From positions 3,876 through 67,875 of the forward strand of contig DF236999.1 in NCBI GenBank assembly GCA_000708835.1: a stretch of 64,000 nucleotides of DNA. The letters are read 5' to 3'. Positions 24,329 to 36,743 of the stretch are shown one piece after another. Position 1 is the stretch's first letter; each line of letters begins with the position of its first letter. A program made the position numbers and the translations under genes. Under the pieces are notes generated by a model. It was not told the origin of the DNA, did no database searches, and saw only the letters and a list, made by a program, of their open reading frames with translations. The DNA is from Klebsormidium nitens (taxonomy: Eukaryota > Streptophyta > Klebsormidiophyceae > Klebsormidiales > Klebsormidiaceae).

Positions 24329-26508
24329 TCAATGTAAGCATACCTTGGACAATATGCTGCTTGATAGCAGTGGCCGAGGCTCTTCCTCAAGGGCCGCAAC
24401 TGCCGACCGCTGAGGGAAGCGCCGCCTGACTTTGACGGCCCCTTCGCTTGTTGCGGCAGCCGCCGTGTCTTCCCCTGGCGTACTAGTAGTTGCCTCAATC
24501 TTCCGCTGCAGAAAGTGGGAAAGGGGGCTTAAGGAGCAAGTACTTTGAAACCGATCACGCATGCCATGAGCAGCCTCCAGACATTTGATCTGAAGCAGAA
24601 GACCGTTTGAGCTCATCTCCGACCACAGAAATAGCTCCACAACCAGCAAGCGTAGCCTTGACGACGGCCCGAATATTTCTTTGGACGAGCACCCTCGGGG
24701 TAAACGTACAGCTTGCCTGATGAAATCCTTGCAAGCGGAGACCGTAGAGCTGTACATCAATTGCACCGAATTTTCATAAAAGGGGGCGATTCAATCCACA
24801 AAAAGCCTTACTCGCTTTATCACCCACCATATACAAGGTGAGGAAACAGGCATTGATGGGCTTACCTTTTTCCTTCGTTCGTCCATTGCTGAGAATGCGC
24901 GCGACTGGTCGACCTTGGCCAAGTAAAAGTCCCGCTCGCGCTTGGCACTCGAGATCTCGGCTGCCAGTCGTTGCTCCCTGACGGCGTTTCTATAAGCTGC
25001 AGACAGGGGAGCAATAAGTGGGCCGACAGCAATGTTTCTCGACGACCTGTCAAGCACTTGGACATGCTTAAAGGACTCGTTGAATTACCACCAATCGAAG
25101 TGCTTCATACACAAAGAAAACTTCCTGCTATGACAAATAAAAAAATTTCCTGATTCTCTCCGTGGCTTCAAATTCTTCTTTGTCCACCGACTCGACAAAG
25201 TAGCCAAGCTCGAAAAGCGCCCCTTGTCGGACAATGATCGAATGAGTGAGCTTTACACACAACATTTGTGAAGCCTCTGGTCGTTTGGACGCGCCACTCA
25301 CCAATCTCTTCAGTGAGGTTGTCCCACTTGAACTTGTGCAGGTACTTGAGGTTCCACAGGTCGTAGTGGTACGCGGACCGCTTGGGCCCCCCCATGGGCT
25401 GCCCGTTGAGCATCTCCGCCACACGCTTAGCCACGCCCTTCTTGGCAAACTCCACCCACCTGTAAGTGGCACAAAGTAGGCTGGTGATGGAGGGCGAGAA
25501 AGCAGGAGCTTACGACCTTAAAGACCGCTTGTGAAAAGTACAGCAGATGGTTGAGTGGAGAGGCTTGATAAAGCATGAGCCCAACAAGGACGGCCTGTTA
25601 AAGTGGCCAACGCAGGATGCCGGAGAAAGGACAAAAAGCTGAGGGTAAGGTCCGCATGAGGCAACCAGGAACAAGTCCCCACACTGCCCACACTTGCTTC
25701 AAATCTGAGGACCCGTTCATAGTCAGATAAGGACCAAAATGCTAAGGTGGTTAATGAATGAAATGCATCATCAACTTTTCACATTCTCCAGATGGAACTT
25801 ACCAAGTTTTCACAACTGGGCAGTAAGCCCAGCAAGCTAGACTGGCTTCTTGACAACAGAAAGTGTGAACAGTCAATTGCACGCTCTTCATGACCATCTT
25901 GCACTCCTCCATTGCCTCTTCGAGTAGCAGAGTAGTTCTCACCCTTCAGTGAAATTCTTCCCGCTGTCGCCCCCCGCCCGCTTTCTCCTGGCTCGAATCG
26001 CCGTATCTTCCGGCGCCAGGTAAATTCTCAAAACCTCTCCAAAAGGCTCCAGCATGTGCCGCAATTTGAGCGGTTTCAGATGTGGGGGTATCCTGCTCAC
26101 ATACACCACCCCCCGCTTCCGATACTTTTCTTTCAACTTCTCTAACTTCTCCTTCGACAATTTCTTGCTTCCAGCTCTCCGAACCCGCTTTTCTCCCTGT
26201 CTCACCCCCTCAGCTTGTTCGTCTTTCTCATCTTCATTCTCATCACCAGCATCTTCAAATGCGCTCGCTTCTCCGCCGCCTGATGGGCTTGGACCCTCTG
26301 GCCCCTCCGAACTGTCTTTGCTTTGATCAGCTCCAACTGCACGTGTGTCCAAGCGCTCTTCTGCTTGCTCCGATGCCTCTTGTCCTCTTTGCTCCTTCTT
26401 GAGCTTGCGTTTCATTTTCTTTTGCAGCTTATTGGCCTCTACGTCTGCACTTTTGTCTGGCTGGCCCGGCACATCCATCTCTTCCTGCAGATTACTGGTT
26501 CTCCCCAT
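24329..26508 (-). CDS. ABT1: ABT1/ESF2-family RNA-binding ribosome-biogenesis factor
   Basis: Four exons (26508-25943, 25459-25302, 24996-24866, 24505-24329) join in phase to about 343 residues. The N-terminus is acidic/basic low complexity with Lys-rich nuclear or nucleolar signals. An RRM follows, starting at KRGVVYVSRIPPHLKPLKLR and continuing with FGEVLRIYLAPED. Across the first splice it reads FTEGWVEF and KRSAYHYDLWNLKYLHKFKW, the highly characteristic ESF2/ABT1 block. Next are AVREQRLAAEISSAKRERDF and a basic tail. Yeast Esf2 works with the U3 snoRNP in early 18S rRNA processing; the same nucleolar role is inferred. The last residues are uncertain: the frame runs to a stop at 24329, but SSILSK is followed by a good GTATGC donor, so a short extra exon may replace the final four residues. 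Confidence 0.92.
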
Positions 26509-27253
26509 TCGTCGATGCTGGACGGTGGGGCAGCTCTGCTTGACGAACTCTTCTTTCTGTTGGCTTGGGCACTAGACTGAGGGGTCGCTTGAGACTATTA
26601 CCAATCCTTCACAGTCCGGGGGCGCTCCAAAAGACCCTTTCTGCTCCTTCAAGGTACGCAAGGCATGGAGAGGTATTTTGCGACCACCCTGAACTTTGAA
26701 GATCGTGCGATGGACACCATAGCTGGCACAACTGGCACAGGTAAACTGGCGGGGGGAAATTAGTGCATCCGATGGGTGCGAGCAAGCAACTAGAGAAGTG
26801 CATTCAACTGTACCAGTACCCTTATCGCTCCCGTCTCTACCAACTAGGGCGCCGCAAACCAATTTCCGGTGTAGTACTAGTAGTAGTAGGTAGGTACCTA
26901 GGTCGATTGCATCATTGCTCGGGGTCTACCTACTGGTGGTTACCGTTACGGTAACGCTGTCGAATGGATCATGGTGGGCATGATCTCAAAGCTATGATCA
27001 TTGGCATTCCAAATCTCGTGTCAGCGCCAGCTGGCATGGTTTCTAGCAAGAGGAAATTGCTCCTGTGTTGATCAGCTGATCAAGCGCTCGCAGTCTGGCA
27101 GCGGCGGCCTTCTCTGGGAGCCGCTCTTCATTACTTTTTGGTGAACATGCCGATTTTAATGGTGAGTGCCCACTGAATTGCTAGCACGCTGGCATTGCGA
27201 GAGGGCGGTGCGACCAGTTGCAGCTCAGCAGCTCCTCTTGACAGCACCAAAGG
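26509..27253. promoter_or_regulatory. Divergent 5' spacer between ABT1 and the membrane-protein gene
   Basis: Both starts face outward. A TAGTAG/TAGGTA microrepeat occurs at about 26873-26900. A short leader exon ending in ATGCCGATTTTAATG before a GTGAGT donor (near 27149) may belong to the plus-strand transcript. No other coding signal was seen. Promoter function is inferred from orientation. Confidence 0.4.
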
Positions 27254-30200
27254 ATGGCTTCTGCAATTGCGGTAAGTGTATCACTGTCAGTCAATCCCTC
27301 TCTCATTGAAGTCATTCAATCATGGCTCGCTTCAGCACATCAATTTTGCAAAATAAACAGCCCATCAGCAGGTTTTGTTCCAGGAGTGGACTACTAGGTG
27401 GATATTGCGACAGGAGAATGTGAGGTATGCAACTTTGATGACCAGGCAAATGTGACGTCATAGAGGGGTGCAAGTAGCGCCAAAGTGCAGTTTGAGCCAT
27501 CCAGGTAGAAAATATCTTGGGGCCAGGGGCCTTGCAAAGATCTATGATGGTGTGCAAAGGTTTCCAATCCCACCGATGTTCGGATGAAACCATGAAAAGA
27601 GTGATGACCTGACTGACACGGAATGTATCTTGAGCTGCTACTTGTGTGCCTTAATACTTGCCAATCTGTTCCATGTCCTGTTGCAAAAGCTTATCAATGC
27701 TGCCTACCGTTCAGATTGCAAAGACGCTTATGGGCCCTGGGTCCAACCAGCCTCTGAGTAACCCCTGCCTCATCCACTTTTGGATTGGATATACAGGTAA
27801 TGAAAAGACAAAGAGGTACTTCAACGATCGCGTCTTGACACATGCCATTCCCCATGAGGGCTCTTCAACTAACTTTGTACTTATTCTGGATTCTTGCTCC
27901 TGCCTCATCCTCGACAGCCGCGGCTCCAGTCCCGCTACAACACTCAAGGTGCGGCAAGGGTGACTTGCAGTCAACAGCGGCATGTGCTCCCTCTTCCTAC
28001 GATGGCCCGCCTGGGGAGAAAGTTTGTCCCGCTGCCCCAGCCAAGACAAAGCTGGCCTCTAAGGTGGGTTGAAGGGCGCTAAGGTTCTGCCAGCCTCAGA
28101 AGCATGTTTCTCAAGGTTTCCAATCTCCCAACTCACCTGGTATGTCAAAAGGGTTTGATGACTTGCCATTCTTTAGGGTGTGGTACATGGTAAGACCTCT
28201 GTCATTTGCCTTGAGTTGCTTTGCTTGTCAAGTTTGCCTTTCTGATCGGCTAACATAATTAGAGCAGTTTGGCTGGGTGACGGCAGGGGCTAGTATTGGT
28301 AGATGCTTCCGGAGCAAAGGCTTCATTCCTTCCACATGGCAATCGTGAACCTGCCCATTTTGAACTCTATTAATTGATCTGTCCTCAGCCCAAAAGGGCT
28401 TCTAACACCGGCAGGCCACCAACCCCTGAAATCGACTGCTTTGAGCTTCATTCCTGCTCTCTTTCTTGTATGTAGGGCCCTTCTGCCTTCATCTTCAAAG
28501 CAGATTGGGTCAGCAACGCTGCAATCACAGTTTGGCATCAGCAGCAACACCAGTGGTCCGCTCCAGATGTCCTACAGCTATGGCTCCTCTCGTGAAACGG
28601 AGGTGAGGAAAGCCCTGAAGCAGCAAGCGCGTCTTCTGAAAACAATCTCTGGTCGTGATTGTTTGGTGCCACATAGCTGCTAGGAAACTGATCAAGCGCC
28701 GCGCCTGCATGCTCGAAAAAGCGCCGTTAGTCATGGATACAATCCGGATTGCAAACCGTCCAGATCTGGACTATGTGCTGTGAGTGAGACTCTGCTAAGT
28801 TCGATGCTTCATGTCACCGACAGAATTTGTGGTGCACCTACTTATAGAAGTCACCTTCCTTGTCCTTGGCAAAGTAGAAGTACTGTACGCTGTCGTATTC
28901 GGCTGAATCGAAGATCTGTGCGATCTCGAAGCACACCTTGTTTCTGCGATGGCGGAAACAAGAGAAGGGTTTCCGCCATCGCAGCGGCGAGCCCCTGTAC
29001 ACTGTGACTGATCAAATAATCGTATTATCTGGAGCCCAACGTATTCTCTAGGCAACGGAAGAATGTCTCCAGCCATCGCCACGGCACGCCAATGTCATCT
29101 AAACCAGCCCACTGCAACCTCTGCAGGGCGACATCCAGAAGTGGACGCTTCTGCAAGTGCGCGGCTGGGTCCTGGCCGCGTGCGCTCTCACCTTCTTGCT
29201 GGCGCCCGGCTACGTCTTCAACGAGGTGCTCCCGAACCTCGGAAGTGAGTGCACGTGCCTCCAAACGCACAGAAAACGGGGCACCACTTCTTGATCTGGC
29301 CCTGTTTTGATCTACTCGGACCATTTTCTGGTAGTCTGTAGTTTGTCCAGCACCGTCTCTGTAGTGTAAGAGGACTGTGCTGGACTAAGCATACGGAGTT
29401 CCATCCTTTCCTACCGGGACGTCCTGCTAATGTGGAGCGCATAGCCAATTTCAAGAGTTGCGCTGAAATTGCGTATCATTCAGGGCCACGCTGCATCCCG
29501 CCTCATCATTTCATTCACGGGTGTCGTTTCGCGGTTCCCACATTGTTTCTTCTCAAAGGGTTACGTCGACTGTTTCACAAAATCTTCCCTCTGATAGACC
29601 AGCAGCCCCTTTGAGATACTTTTCGAATTCTTGATCTCCTCTTTTCGGTCTCTCTCTGATTCCGCTTTCGCCTGCAGAGGTGTTCAAAGACCCGCGGGCC
29701 TACCCTGAGGTCTGGTCGTTCGGCCAACAAGCTAAGGGGGCAGTACGGCACCTCCCCACGCTCGCGCACTTTGCCGGGTGAGAACTCGCTGTTCCAACGA
29801 GTATTGGTGCTGTGGGAACGGTTGGTCCTTCAAGACGTCGTAGCTGATGCACGCGCCGTTTTGAAGTGTTTATACTTTTGCTGTCTCCGCCATTTGGCGC
29901 CCGAGACAGATAGCCAAACGCAGTTCTGAACTATGAGGGCCTAGCTCGATTTGTGAATGTAAATGGAAAGGCCACTGGAAAGAAAATGATGATAAAGCCA
30001 GCTCAACCGGTGCCTGTCGGCAATGAGCATGTCCTGCTCGTTCAAGGCAGCTTTCACGTCTTCGCCACCAATCAGCCGCCAATACGTTTCCCGTCTTCGA
30101 ATTTGTGCTCTCCTAGAATCAGACTTACATGTCAACTTTGAATGCGGCTTTCGTTTCCCGTCTCTCAAGCTGCCACTTCCGAACTCAACTCCTCCCCCTG

Positions 30201-30457
30201 CGCTCTCATCATTTTCCAGGGCCCTGTTCTTCTCGTCCTCCGTGCTGGACATCCTGATTGCCCGCGCACGCTCCCACGAGGCCCTCCGCTTCAAGGTTGT
30301 GGGCGACATCCTCGCGTCGGTTATCTTGGTGGCATACCTTTCGTCGAGCATCATCTGGAACTTTTATCCGCGGAGCGACCTGGCACTCGTCGTGCTCTAC
30401 TTGCTCCGCGGGCTGTGGGACCTCCGCATCTGGTTCGAGGAGAACTACGCAGACTGA
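27254..30457 (+). CDS. Putative plastid-targeted multi-pass membrane protein, unknown family
   Basis: Exons inferred: 27254-27271, 27971-28063, 28100-28139, 28476-28602, 28684-28779, 29127-29244, 29678-29777 and 30220-30457. The last three join in perfect phase, as do the first five. The link between 28779 (phase 2) and 29127 (phase 0) needs a small undetected exon or another donor. The start MASAIA and the Ser/Ala/Arg-rich, acid-poor first 90 residues look like a transit peptide. The C-terminal part has about three or four membrane segments: VLAACALTFLLAPGYVF, then ASVILVAYLSSSIIW and ALVVLYLLRGLW, ending in WFEENYAD. I do not recognise the family. The membrane region is well supported; the 5' half is less so. 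Confidence 0.6.
28838..28953 (-). other. Unexplained antisense ORF fragment inside an intron
   Basis: On the minus strand a frame reads KVCFEIAQIFDSAEYDSVQ and then YFYFAKDKEGDFYK before a stop at 28840-28838. Third codon positions are mostly G or C, as in real genes of this window. It begins next to the arm of the perfect hairpin at 28944-28984, just after a CGCAG that could act as an acceptor. I do not recognise the protein. It could be a terminal exon of an antisense gene, a captured gene fragment, or chance. Confidence 0.35.
28944..28984. repeat. Perfect 16-bp inverted repeat (hairpin)
   Basis: CTGCGATGGCGGAAAC at 28944-28959 is followed by nine bases and its exact reverse complement at 28969-28984. 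A 16-bp gapless, GC-rich stem with a 9-base loop should form a very stable hairpin in RNA or DNA. It lies inside an intron of the unknown membrane-protein gene. Confidence 0.9.
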
Positions 30458-31662
30458 GCGCAGGGCGGCGGTGATGTTGACATATGCTGAGCGCTGCGAG
30501 TTGACGTGTCGGTGTTAGCCTCTGTATATAGAACTTGCTGCGCTTTTCATCTCTGTACATAGAACTTGCTTCGTTGAATATTGTTGCCTTCAAATTGTTG
30601 TCAACTTCATGTACGCAAACGATCTAGGGTCACTTTACGTTTGACAACTTCCTTTAACTAGGGGCGGCTATCAAAGAGCGAAGTGTTTGAGAGTGCTTCT
30701 CATTGAGTAGTCTGCGTGGAATTACTTCAAATCCTCCCGAGATTCAATGTCGGAGAGTGCATTCTAGAGACTGCCCACTGCCATCAAGCGCTTGGTGACC
30801 AATGATTTTATGGCTGTTTTAGCACGTTATTTTTAGAATGATTATCGAAGATCGAAGGCAACGCCGTTGGAACCTAAAGCGATCGAGGAGAAATTAAGCC
30901 GACAGCCATTAATAGTCTACATTTAATTATCCGCCTATAGGACGGCCGCCTTAGATCGCGAGAGACATGTGCTGCCATGTGCGAATTTGCTATCATTCAA
31001 TACAATTGTTAATTACCTGCAGCGTCACGTACAGGCCGTACACCGCGCGGCGTCCATACACATGCTTATACAACAGGCTCGCAACGTGTATCTGTACGTC
31101 AATTTTTCATGATTGCACATGATGATACGAAATGCGCCTAGCTAGCCGCCTGTTCCAATATCATGCACGCCGGGATTCGGGGACCGTCACATAGCTCGTA
31201 TACAATCATGATCCTGAGCATAATTGCCGCCATGTGAGAGGGGTGTGCCTATATTCAACACCATGCATGCATGCGACGGTGCAAGCGCGGCGTGGCACCA
31301 TGAGTTGAAGTTTATATAAAAGCGGGCCGTCATATGGCTATATATGCGTACAGCTGGCAACGATCAGGCTCTGGAGTTCAACTCAATGATAGCTTGCCGG
31401 ACAGTGCGGGCGATCCGTCGAACCTCTGCAGATGATCATGGATGACCAAATAGCGCCCGGTTCTGTGCATCATTGCATGCATGCCGCCAATTACGACTTC
31501 GCTGGATCTGAAACAGATGAGGTGCATGGCACAGGGCCTACGCCTGAATCTCTACAGAAGGATGATTGAAAATCGACATTGACGTCCGATCAACTTACAT
31601 AGGATAGATCTTCGAAGCAATCACAAAGTGCGGCCGCTTGCCACACCTCGTTTCTGTTCTGT
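30458..31662. other. Convergent 3' spacer between membrane gene and BSH
   Basis: No coding frame is supported. The first 150 bases include an imperfect direct repeat (TGTATATAGAACTTGCT and TGTACATAGAACTTGCT, near 30521-30570). From about 30950 to 31500 the sequence is rich in palindromic words (GCATGCATGC, CATATG, CATGATG, GATCAT). It resembles the spacers at 16990-17220, 46380-46560 and 55250-55700. Confidence 0.6.
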
Positions 31663-34600
31663 TCAAGGCCGGTAGTAGCTCCGTGGCCCCAGCTCGTCCT
31701 CTTGCCGCCGCTTGAAGCTGCCAACCAGACACAGCAGAGAGTCAGATTGAAAACCGCGACCGTGTTAAAGCAGACCCCTCCGGGAAGCTAACAAATTCCA
31801 AGATCTCGAAAGCACCACTTTTCTCACGATCAAAAACCCATCAGGTGGTGATTCTAAGGGGCACAACAATCTCCTTGTCATCGTACTATTTGGGTCTCGC
31901 CATAACATGATGCCGCCTCCGCCCGACCAAACGACAGCCTGAAATAGTGCTCTCTTCCTGGCAGAGTGGCCGGGGCATCTCACCGGGCGTCCCTCTCGTC
32001 CTTGGCGTCAAGCGCCTCGACCTCCTTGTCGGTCAAGATCTCGTACATGGGCTCCCACTCCTCCCAGTCGTTCCGCTTCCTGCCAAGCAACACGTGGCAG
32101 GTTGGCAGCCGGACTACGTTGTATGCAAAAAGGAGCGAGCGTCTAACGAGATTCTCCTCCAGAGAGCATAAACGAGAGTTCCTCGGTGGTAGTTCCGCAG
32201 CAGGTGAGCACTTTCACCAGCCCGAGTTCAATTTACCGGAGCGAGGTTCATCGGATTGGAATTGGATGCGCGCGCAAAAAGCGAAAGCTCCCGGGCTGTT
32301 CGAATCATCGAGAAAGTCGTCAGCAGGGGCTATTGAACACCGATCAGCCGGCAGATCACAAAGTCGTTTGTCTGATCTGGTCAGGTGCACTCACGATTTT
32401 GGATCTCCCGTAAAGCAAGTTTTCAAAGGGTTGCAACCCAGCAGAGAGCAACAAGAGAGTTGTCGAAGGTTGTCGACCAGGATCTTACCTCACAACGCTT
32501 ATTTTATTGTTGGGCCGCTTCATGAGACTCAGAGCCGTCGTGTCGCTGCACAGAGCGGGACAAAATGTGTCAAACGTGGTCTCAATACATAAGCACTGGA
32601 GAACGAAGAAAGAGAGAGGCGATCAAGGAGCCTTAATACAGTACTCAATTCAACTCGAGCCGAGGAGCGAAAGGCATCAGCGAGAACCCTGCTCGAACAC
32701 CCACTGCAATTACGAGAAGCAGCATCGAAGGCGATGCAGACCTTTGCTTCGCTTCAAACGCGGAATGACGCTTCCATTCAAACCGGGACTGATATGCGGG
32801 GCATCAAAACCGCCGCGAAAGGTCAAAGACGCGACAATTGGTGCTCACCCGACTTGGCTGTAGTCTGGAACGCCCTTTTCTCGACGTGCCCGTTTGCTTA
32901 TCCGGCCTTCCCGCCCCATCAGACTCTGCTTCACCATCTGCAAAGAGGCGCCCCCCCTTAGACCCTGGATCAACGGTGCAATCCGCGATCTGGTCTAGTT
33001 ACCGGAAAAACTAAAGCAGCAGACGACGATATCTTCACTCAGACTCGCTAATAGCAACTCGGCAGGCCTCCAAGTTTTCTCAACCACTGAGAGCTTTCCT
33101 AAGGGCGCCCAAAAAGAGCGTAGAGCAGCTGTGCGACGATTACGCAAACAGGCCTGCTCGAAGCTTGAACGAAAGTGTGAAAGTCGATACCTTTTAGACA
33201 CGAGACATGCTGAGGACGACAAGTGATACTCGAGCTAGTCAGGAGGGGTCAGGCTTCGAAAAACATCTCGTCCGCTGAGAATCAAATGGATCCTAGGAGG
33301 TAGTGCCATGCCCCCAGAAAGCAATTGCATGAAGAGGACACGAATTTGAAACTTACTTCGTAGAGCTGCTCCCGGATGGCCAAGGCTATTGCAGGCTGCG
33401 GAGAAGGAATAGAAAGAGCGTCGGTTTTGCGTGATCGTCCCGGCTCCTTTTGGCAAAGCAAGAGACCAGACGCTCAACAAAGCACAGAGGCTGCAAGTAT
33501 CACGACTTAGCTGCCCGTTCGACCTGGAAACCGAGCATGTCAACAAGGAGAGGATCTTCATGTGAGTACATGTTCTCACCCGCCGGTCAAAAGCGTCAAA
33601 ACAGGTCATCTAAGATCGTGCAGGAACATCTCCCGCACGATAACACGGATTTGACTTTTTATGCAAGAAGGCCGTGGTGAAGCTGGCCCTTACCGCCACT
33701 TCCGGATCATCTATCTCCAAATCCCGAGCCAGGCTCTCCGCAAACGCCTCTGGGTCGCTGTCGTAGTTGTTGAGATCCTGCACAGCCAAAAGGCCTCAAT
33801 GCTGGCTCAACGCTGGCGCGTCAGTCTGAACTCAATCAAGCTTTACAGCAGGAGGGATCAGTCAATCGCATGACAAGCTAAGATCAACGGCGATGTGTGC
33901 GTACACGGCAGCTAAGTAGCTTTGAGGACTGATTGACGCCTTACCCAAAGGAACTGGTCCTCTATGTACGTGTTGTTTACCCGCACCTCCAACTGCAAAA
34001 GAAAACATTCGAGTGATGTTTCTTAAAACTTGAGTTATTATTTTATTTTAGAATGATCGAGTGTTTGCTGCAGTTTCGGGGATATACTCATGCAGTCCGG
34101 CAAGAGAAGACCCTCTGACGCAACAGTTTGAAACGATGCAAGAGGATCGACAAGACAACGGCTGCTACAAAAGTTGTTGCATCGAACTTCCAACTCATGT
34201 GGGATCAACCGAGGAACGGACTGCAGCAAATCAAGTTTTCAAGATTGGAAAGTTTTGCAAGAGCTCGCGGCGACAGAGTGGGAAGAAAACGGCGCCTCTG
34301 CATAGGAAGCCATCGGGATCTTCTTAAATTGCCCATAAGAGCATCACCGGCGAACACAGCAAGAAGTTGATGGGAATAGGGCTTGGACCAAACTCGACAT
34401 GGTTTGTTGTTCAGAAGTGGGCTCACCTTAATTTGGCGAATCTTCTCTACGCCAGCCGCCGGAGCAGGCTGTGCTTCATATGAGCGGAACTCAGCCAATT
34501 GTGCCTGTGTATGAATTGCATCAACATCAGCGGAGTTACGTAGAGACTGTCCTCGTCTCTTACCAACAAAAGCCAGTGCTGATCCAAACGGTTGGCACCT

Positions 34601-35377
34601 CCAAGCCCCAAAGTCAATGTGCAGCTCTGAAGATGTATGCCTTTCTGGTCTAAGCATCAGAGAAGGAAAACGAACAAGGGTGGCAATAAGTCACCTGGAT
34701 AGACTGGGAGACAGGATGGGCGAAGGCGCTGGAGAAGCCTGCCTCCTTGACCAGCCGCTTTGCAAAGGGCTGGATGGTGGAGTCTGGTTCTGCGGCACCA
34801 AACCGCAACATGAAAGCTATGCATCGAGGTGCCAGCTCTGCAGTTGCGGACAGCTGCTCCATACACTTGTCACTGGTTCTTGTACCACCCCAAAATACAG
34901 AAAACAACTTGGGGATGCAGAACATTCTCTACACAGGGACGCAACTGTGGCTCTGAAATGCTTTTCGAAACCAGGGGATATCATCAATTCCATTCAGGAG
35001 CTCGATCCGGTCCTACTCACCATCAGCATGCCATGGGAATGCATCCTTCAACCTTCTCCCGTCAAGTTCAATGTCGATCCTAATGGGCACCAAGTTTTCA
35101 GCCGTGGGCCTGAAGAAAACAAGCAATGTATAATAGATTGGCTAGGAAGATGATGTCAGAACAAGGAGACCTCCGCAACCATTGCTAGCACCATCAAAGC
35201 TGCACCAAGCTGCTTCACAATGCCACTCGATTTGCCATGGGGCCAATTCAAGGTAAATAAACAGCGACCCATATTGATCGCATAGTATTGCTCAATGGCA
35301 GAGACAGTGAGACGTATCAAAAAATGGCAGAACCCTTACATACGGAACTTTTGTTCGGCCACGTCTGATAAGCCCAT
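31663..35377 (-). CDS. BSH: SWI/SNF chromatin-remodelling subunit BSH (SNF5/SMARCB1)
   Basis: About nine exons join in phase to 255 residues, against 240 for Arabidopsis BSH. The protein starts MGLSDVAEQKFRM, then has the two SNF5 repeats. Repeat 1 runs ENLVPIRIDIELDGRRLKDA and FAKRLVKEAGFSSAFAHPVS. Repeat 2 runs LEVRVNNTYIEDQFLWDLNN, DPEAFAESLARDL and PAIALAIREQLYE. The C-terminus has SVVRKRNDWEEWEPMYEILT and a charged ERDARFKRRQED end, characteristic of plant BSH. SNF5 is a core subunit of the BAF-type ATP-dependent remodeller and contacts the nucleosome acidic patch. Junctions were checked at the start (exon ending near 35336), at 32962-32844-type boundaries and at the stop at 31663-31665. 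The first Met after an in-frame upstream stretch was chosen by analogy with BSH proteins. Confidence 0.95.
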
Positions 35378-36743
35378 ACTTCTGCACACACTCTCCCCAA
35401 TCGAGATCCCCAACGAGTTGACTCGTAAGGAGGCCGTGTTACACCGGGCACCACCACCCCTGCATTTCCTGGTTGTTCGTTTACACGTTGTACTGCCCGT
35501 CTGCCCTTCAAATCGATTCAAGCCAACTTGAAGAAGGCCACCCGACAAACCTAGTTCGAAATGCTTTCTGCTCGTAAGAAGAAAGCACCGTCAAACAGCG
35601 CAAGTGACATCTCATCAATCAACTGGCCATGTTCAAGCAATAACAATAACAATAACAATATTAACCTAACAATAACAATATAAACAATAGCTGGAGAGCA
35701 GCTAGCTGGAGCTGGCTTGAGCCCGCGCGATGGCATGCAGGCTGCACAGTGGGACTGCATGAGCAGTTTTGTTGGTGCGCGGCGCGCCAATGCAGGACCC
35801 CCGCTCGCGCACAGATGGATACTGCTGCTATGGAGCGCTCGATGTCGTCACCATAAAATGCTGATCGACGACAAGAAAGCGCCTCCTTCCCAAATTGTAC
35901 ATGTGATCTGAACCGTTCAAACTTGGCCGCCAACCAAGTCGACGGCTTATAAATTGCAGATTGGGCGGACTCTTGTAATGATTGCGGTCTCTCGCAGGAC
36001 TATCTGCTTTCTTCGACGGCGAAACAATTTTTGAACACTTTGAAGTCGCCCTGTGACTTCCAATGTCCGTGTCCCAGTCGACTCATGAGGGTCAACGTTT
36101 CGAACGTAGAATCTGAAGACATTCCCAGCTGGCTGCGCCCTGGACCGTTCGTTGTGATCGATTGGTGACTGGATGAGATATCCGAGATTCAGGTCGAACC
36201 GCAGAACTTCCACCGCTGCTGGGGTAGGAAGAGATGCACCTACCGGCGCGGTCGGAAGCTGACATCTGTGACTGAAATTCGAACGTGCCACCCTCGTCGA
36301 AAGCAGCTGCTGCCGATACGACGCGATATACATTCCACAAGAATGAAATCCCAGGAAGATATACCGACACACGTGGCGACCTTTCGTAACGATATTCAAA
36401 AGCTTCCCGCCCCTCCATGGCGAACGGCCCATGCCAGAAGCCCTCGGAAGCACTCACACAACTCCCTCTCAACGAGTCCTACAGGTGCATCCCTCTTGAG
36501 CTGGACAGCCTGGTGGTGTGCGCTGACTTGTGTAAATTACAAAAGGGCGTGACTACCGTAGGTGAAGGCCGAGGTGAGGTGAAGACATTCACAGCAGATT
36601 CAAGATTCAGGTTTAACGAGGTTCGTAGGATGAGTTGAAGTTTCTGGTGTTTGTTAACAAAGAGCCCGCCGACGACAGGTCCAAAGAGAGACTCTAGAGG
36701 CGGTGAGCTGTCTTGCGTCTGAGCTGTTCCCGATCGCTCAGCT
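35378..36743. promoter_or_regulatory. Divergent 5' spacer between BSH and the small plus-strand gene
   Basis: It contains the microsatellite at 35639-35687 and several uncharacterised open frames on the minus strand between 35950 and 36470 that show no splice-site or family support. The spacer should hold both promoters. I see no recognised elements. Confidence 0.4.
35639..35687. repeat. Interrupted AATAAC microsatellite
   Basis: AATAAC hexamers are repeated several times, with an interruption by TATTAACCT and then two more degenerate units. It lies about 260 bases upstream of the BSH start codon. Confidence 0.85.

Noticed and set aside
29063-29310. Alternative plus frames over the membrane-protein exon (Arg/Ser-rich)
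   Set aside because: The frame giving a hydrophobic helix joins the next two exons in phase; the alternatives do not.
35947-36472. Minus-strand frames of 126-168 codons upstream of BSH
   Set aside because: No domain resemblance and no clean splice sites; they lie in the divergent promoter spacer and could be chance.
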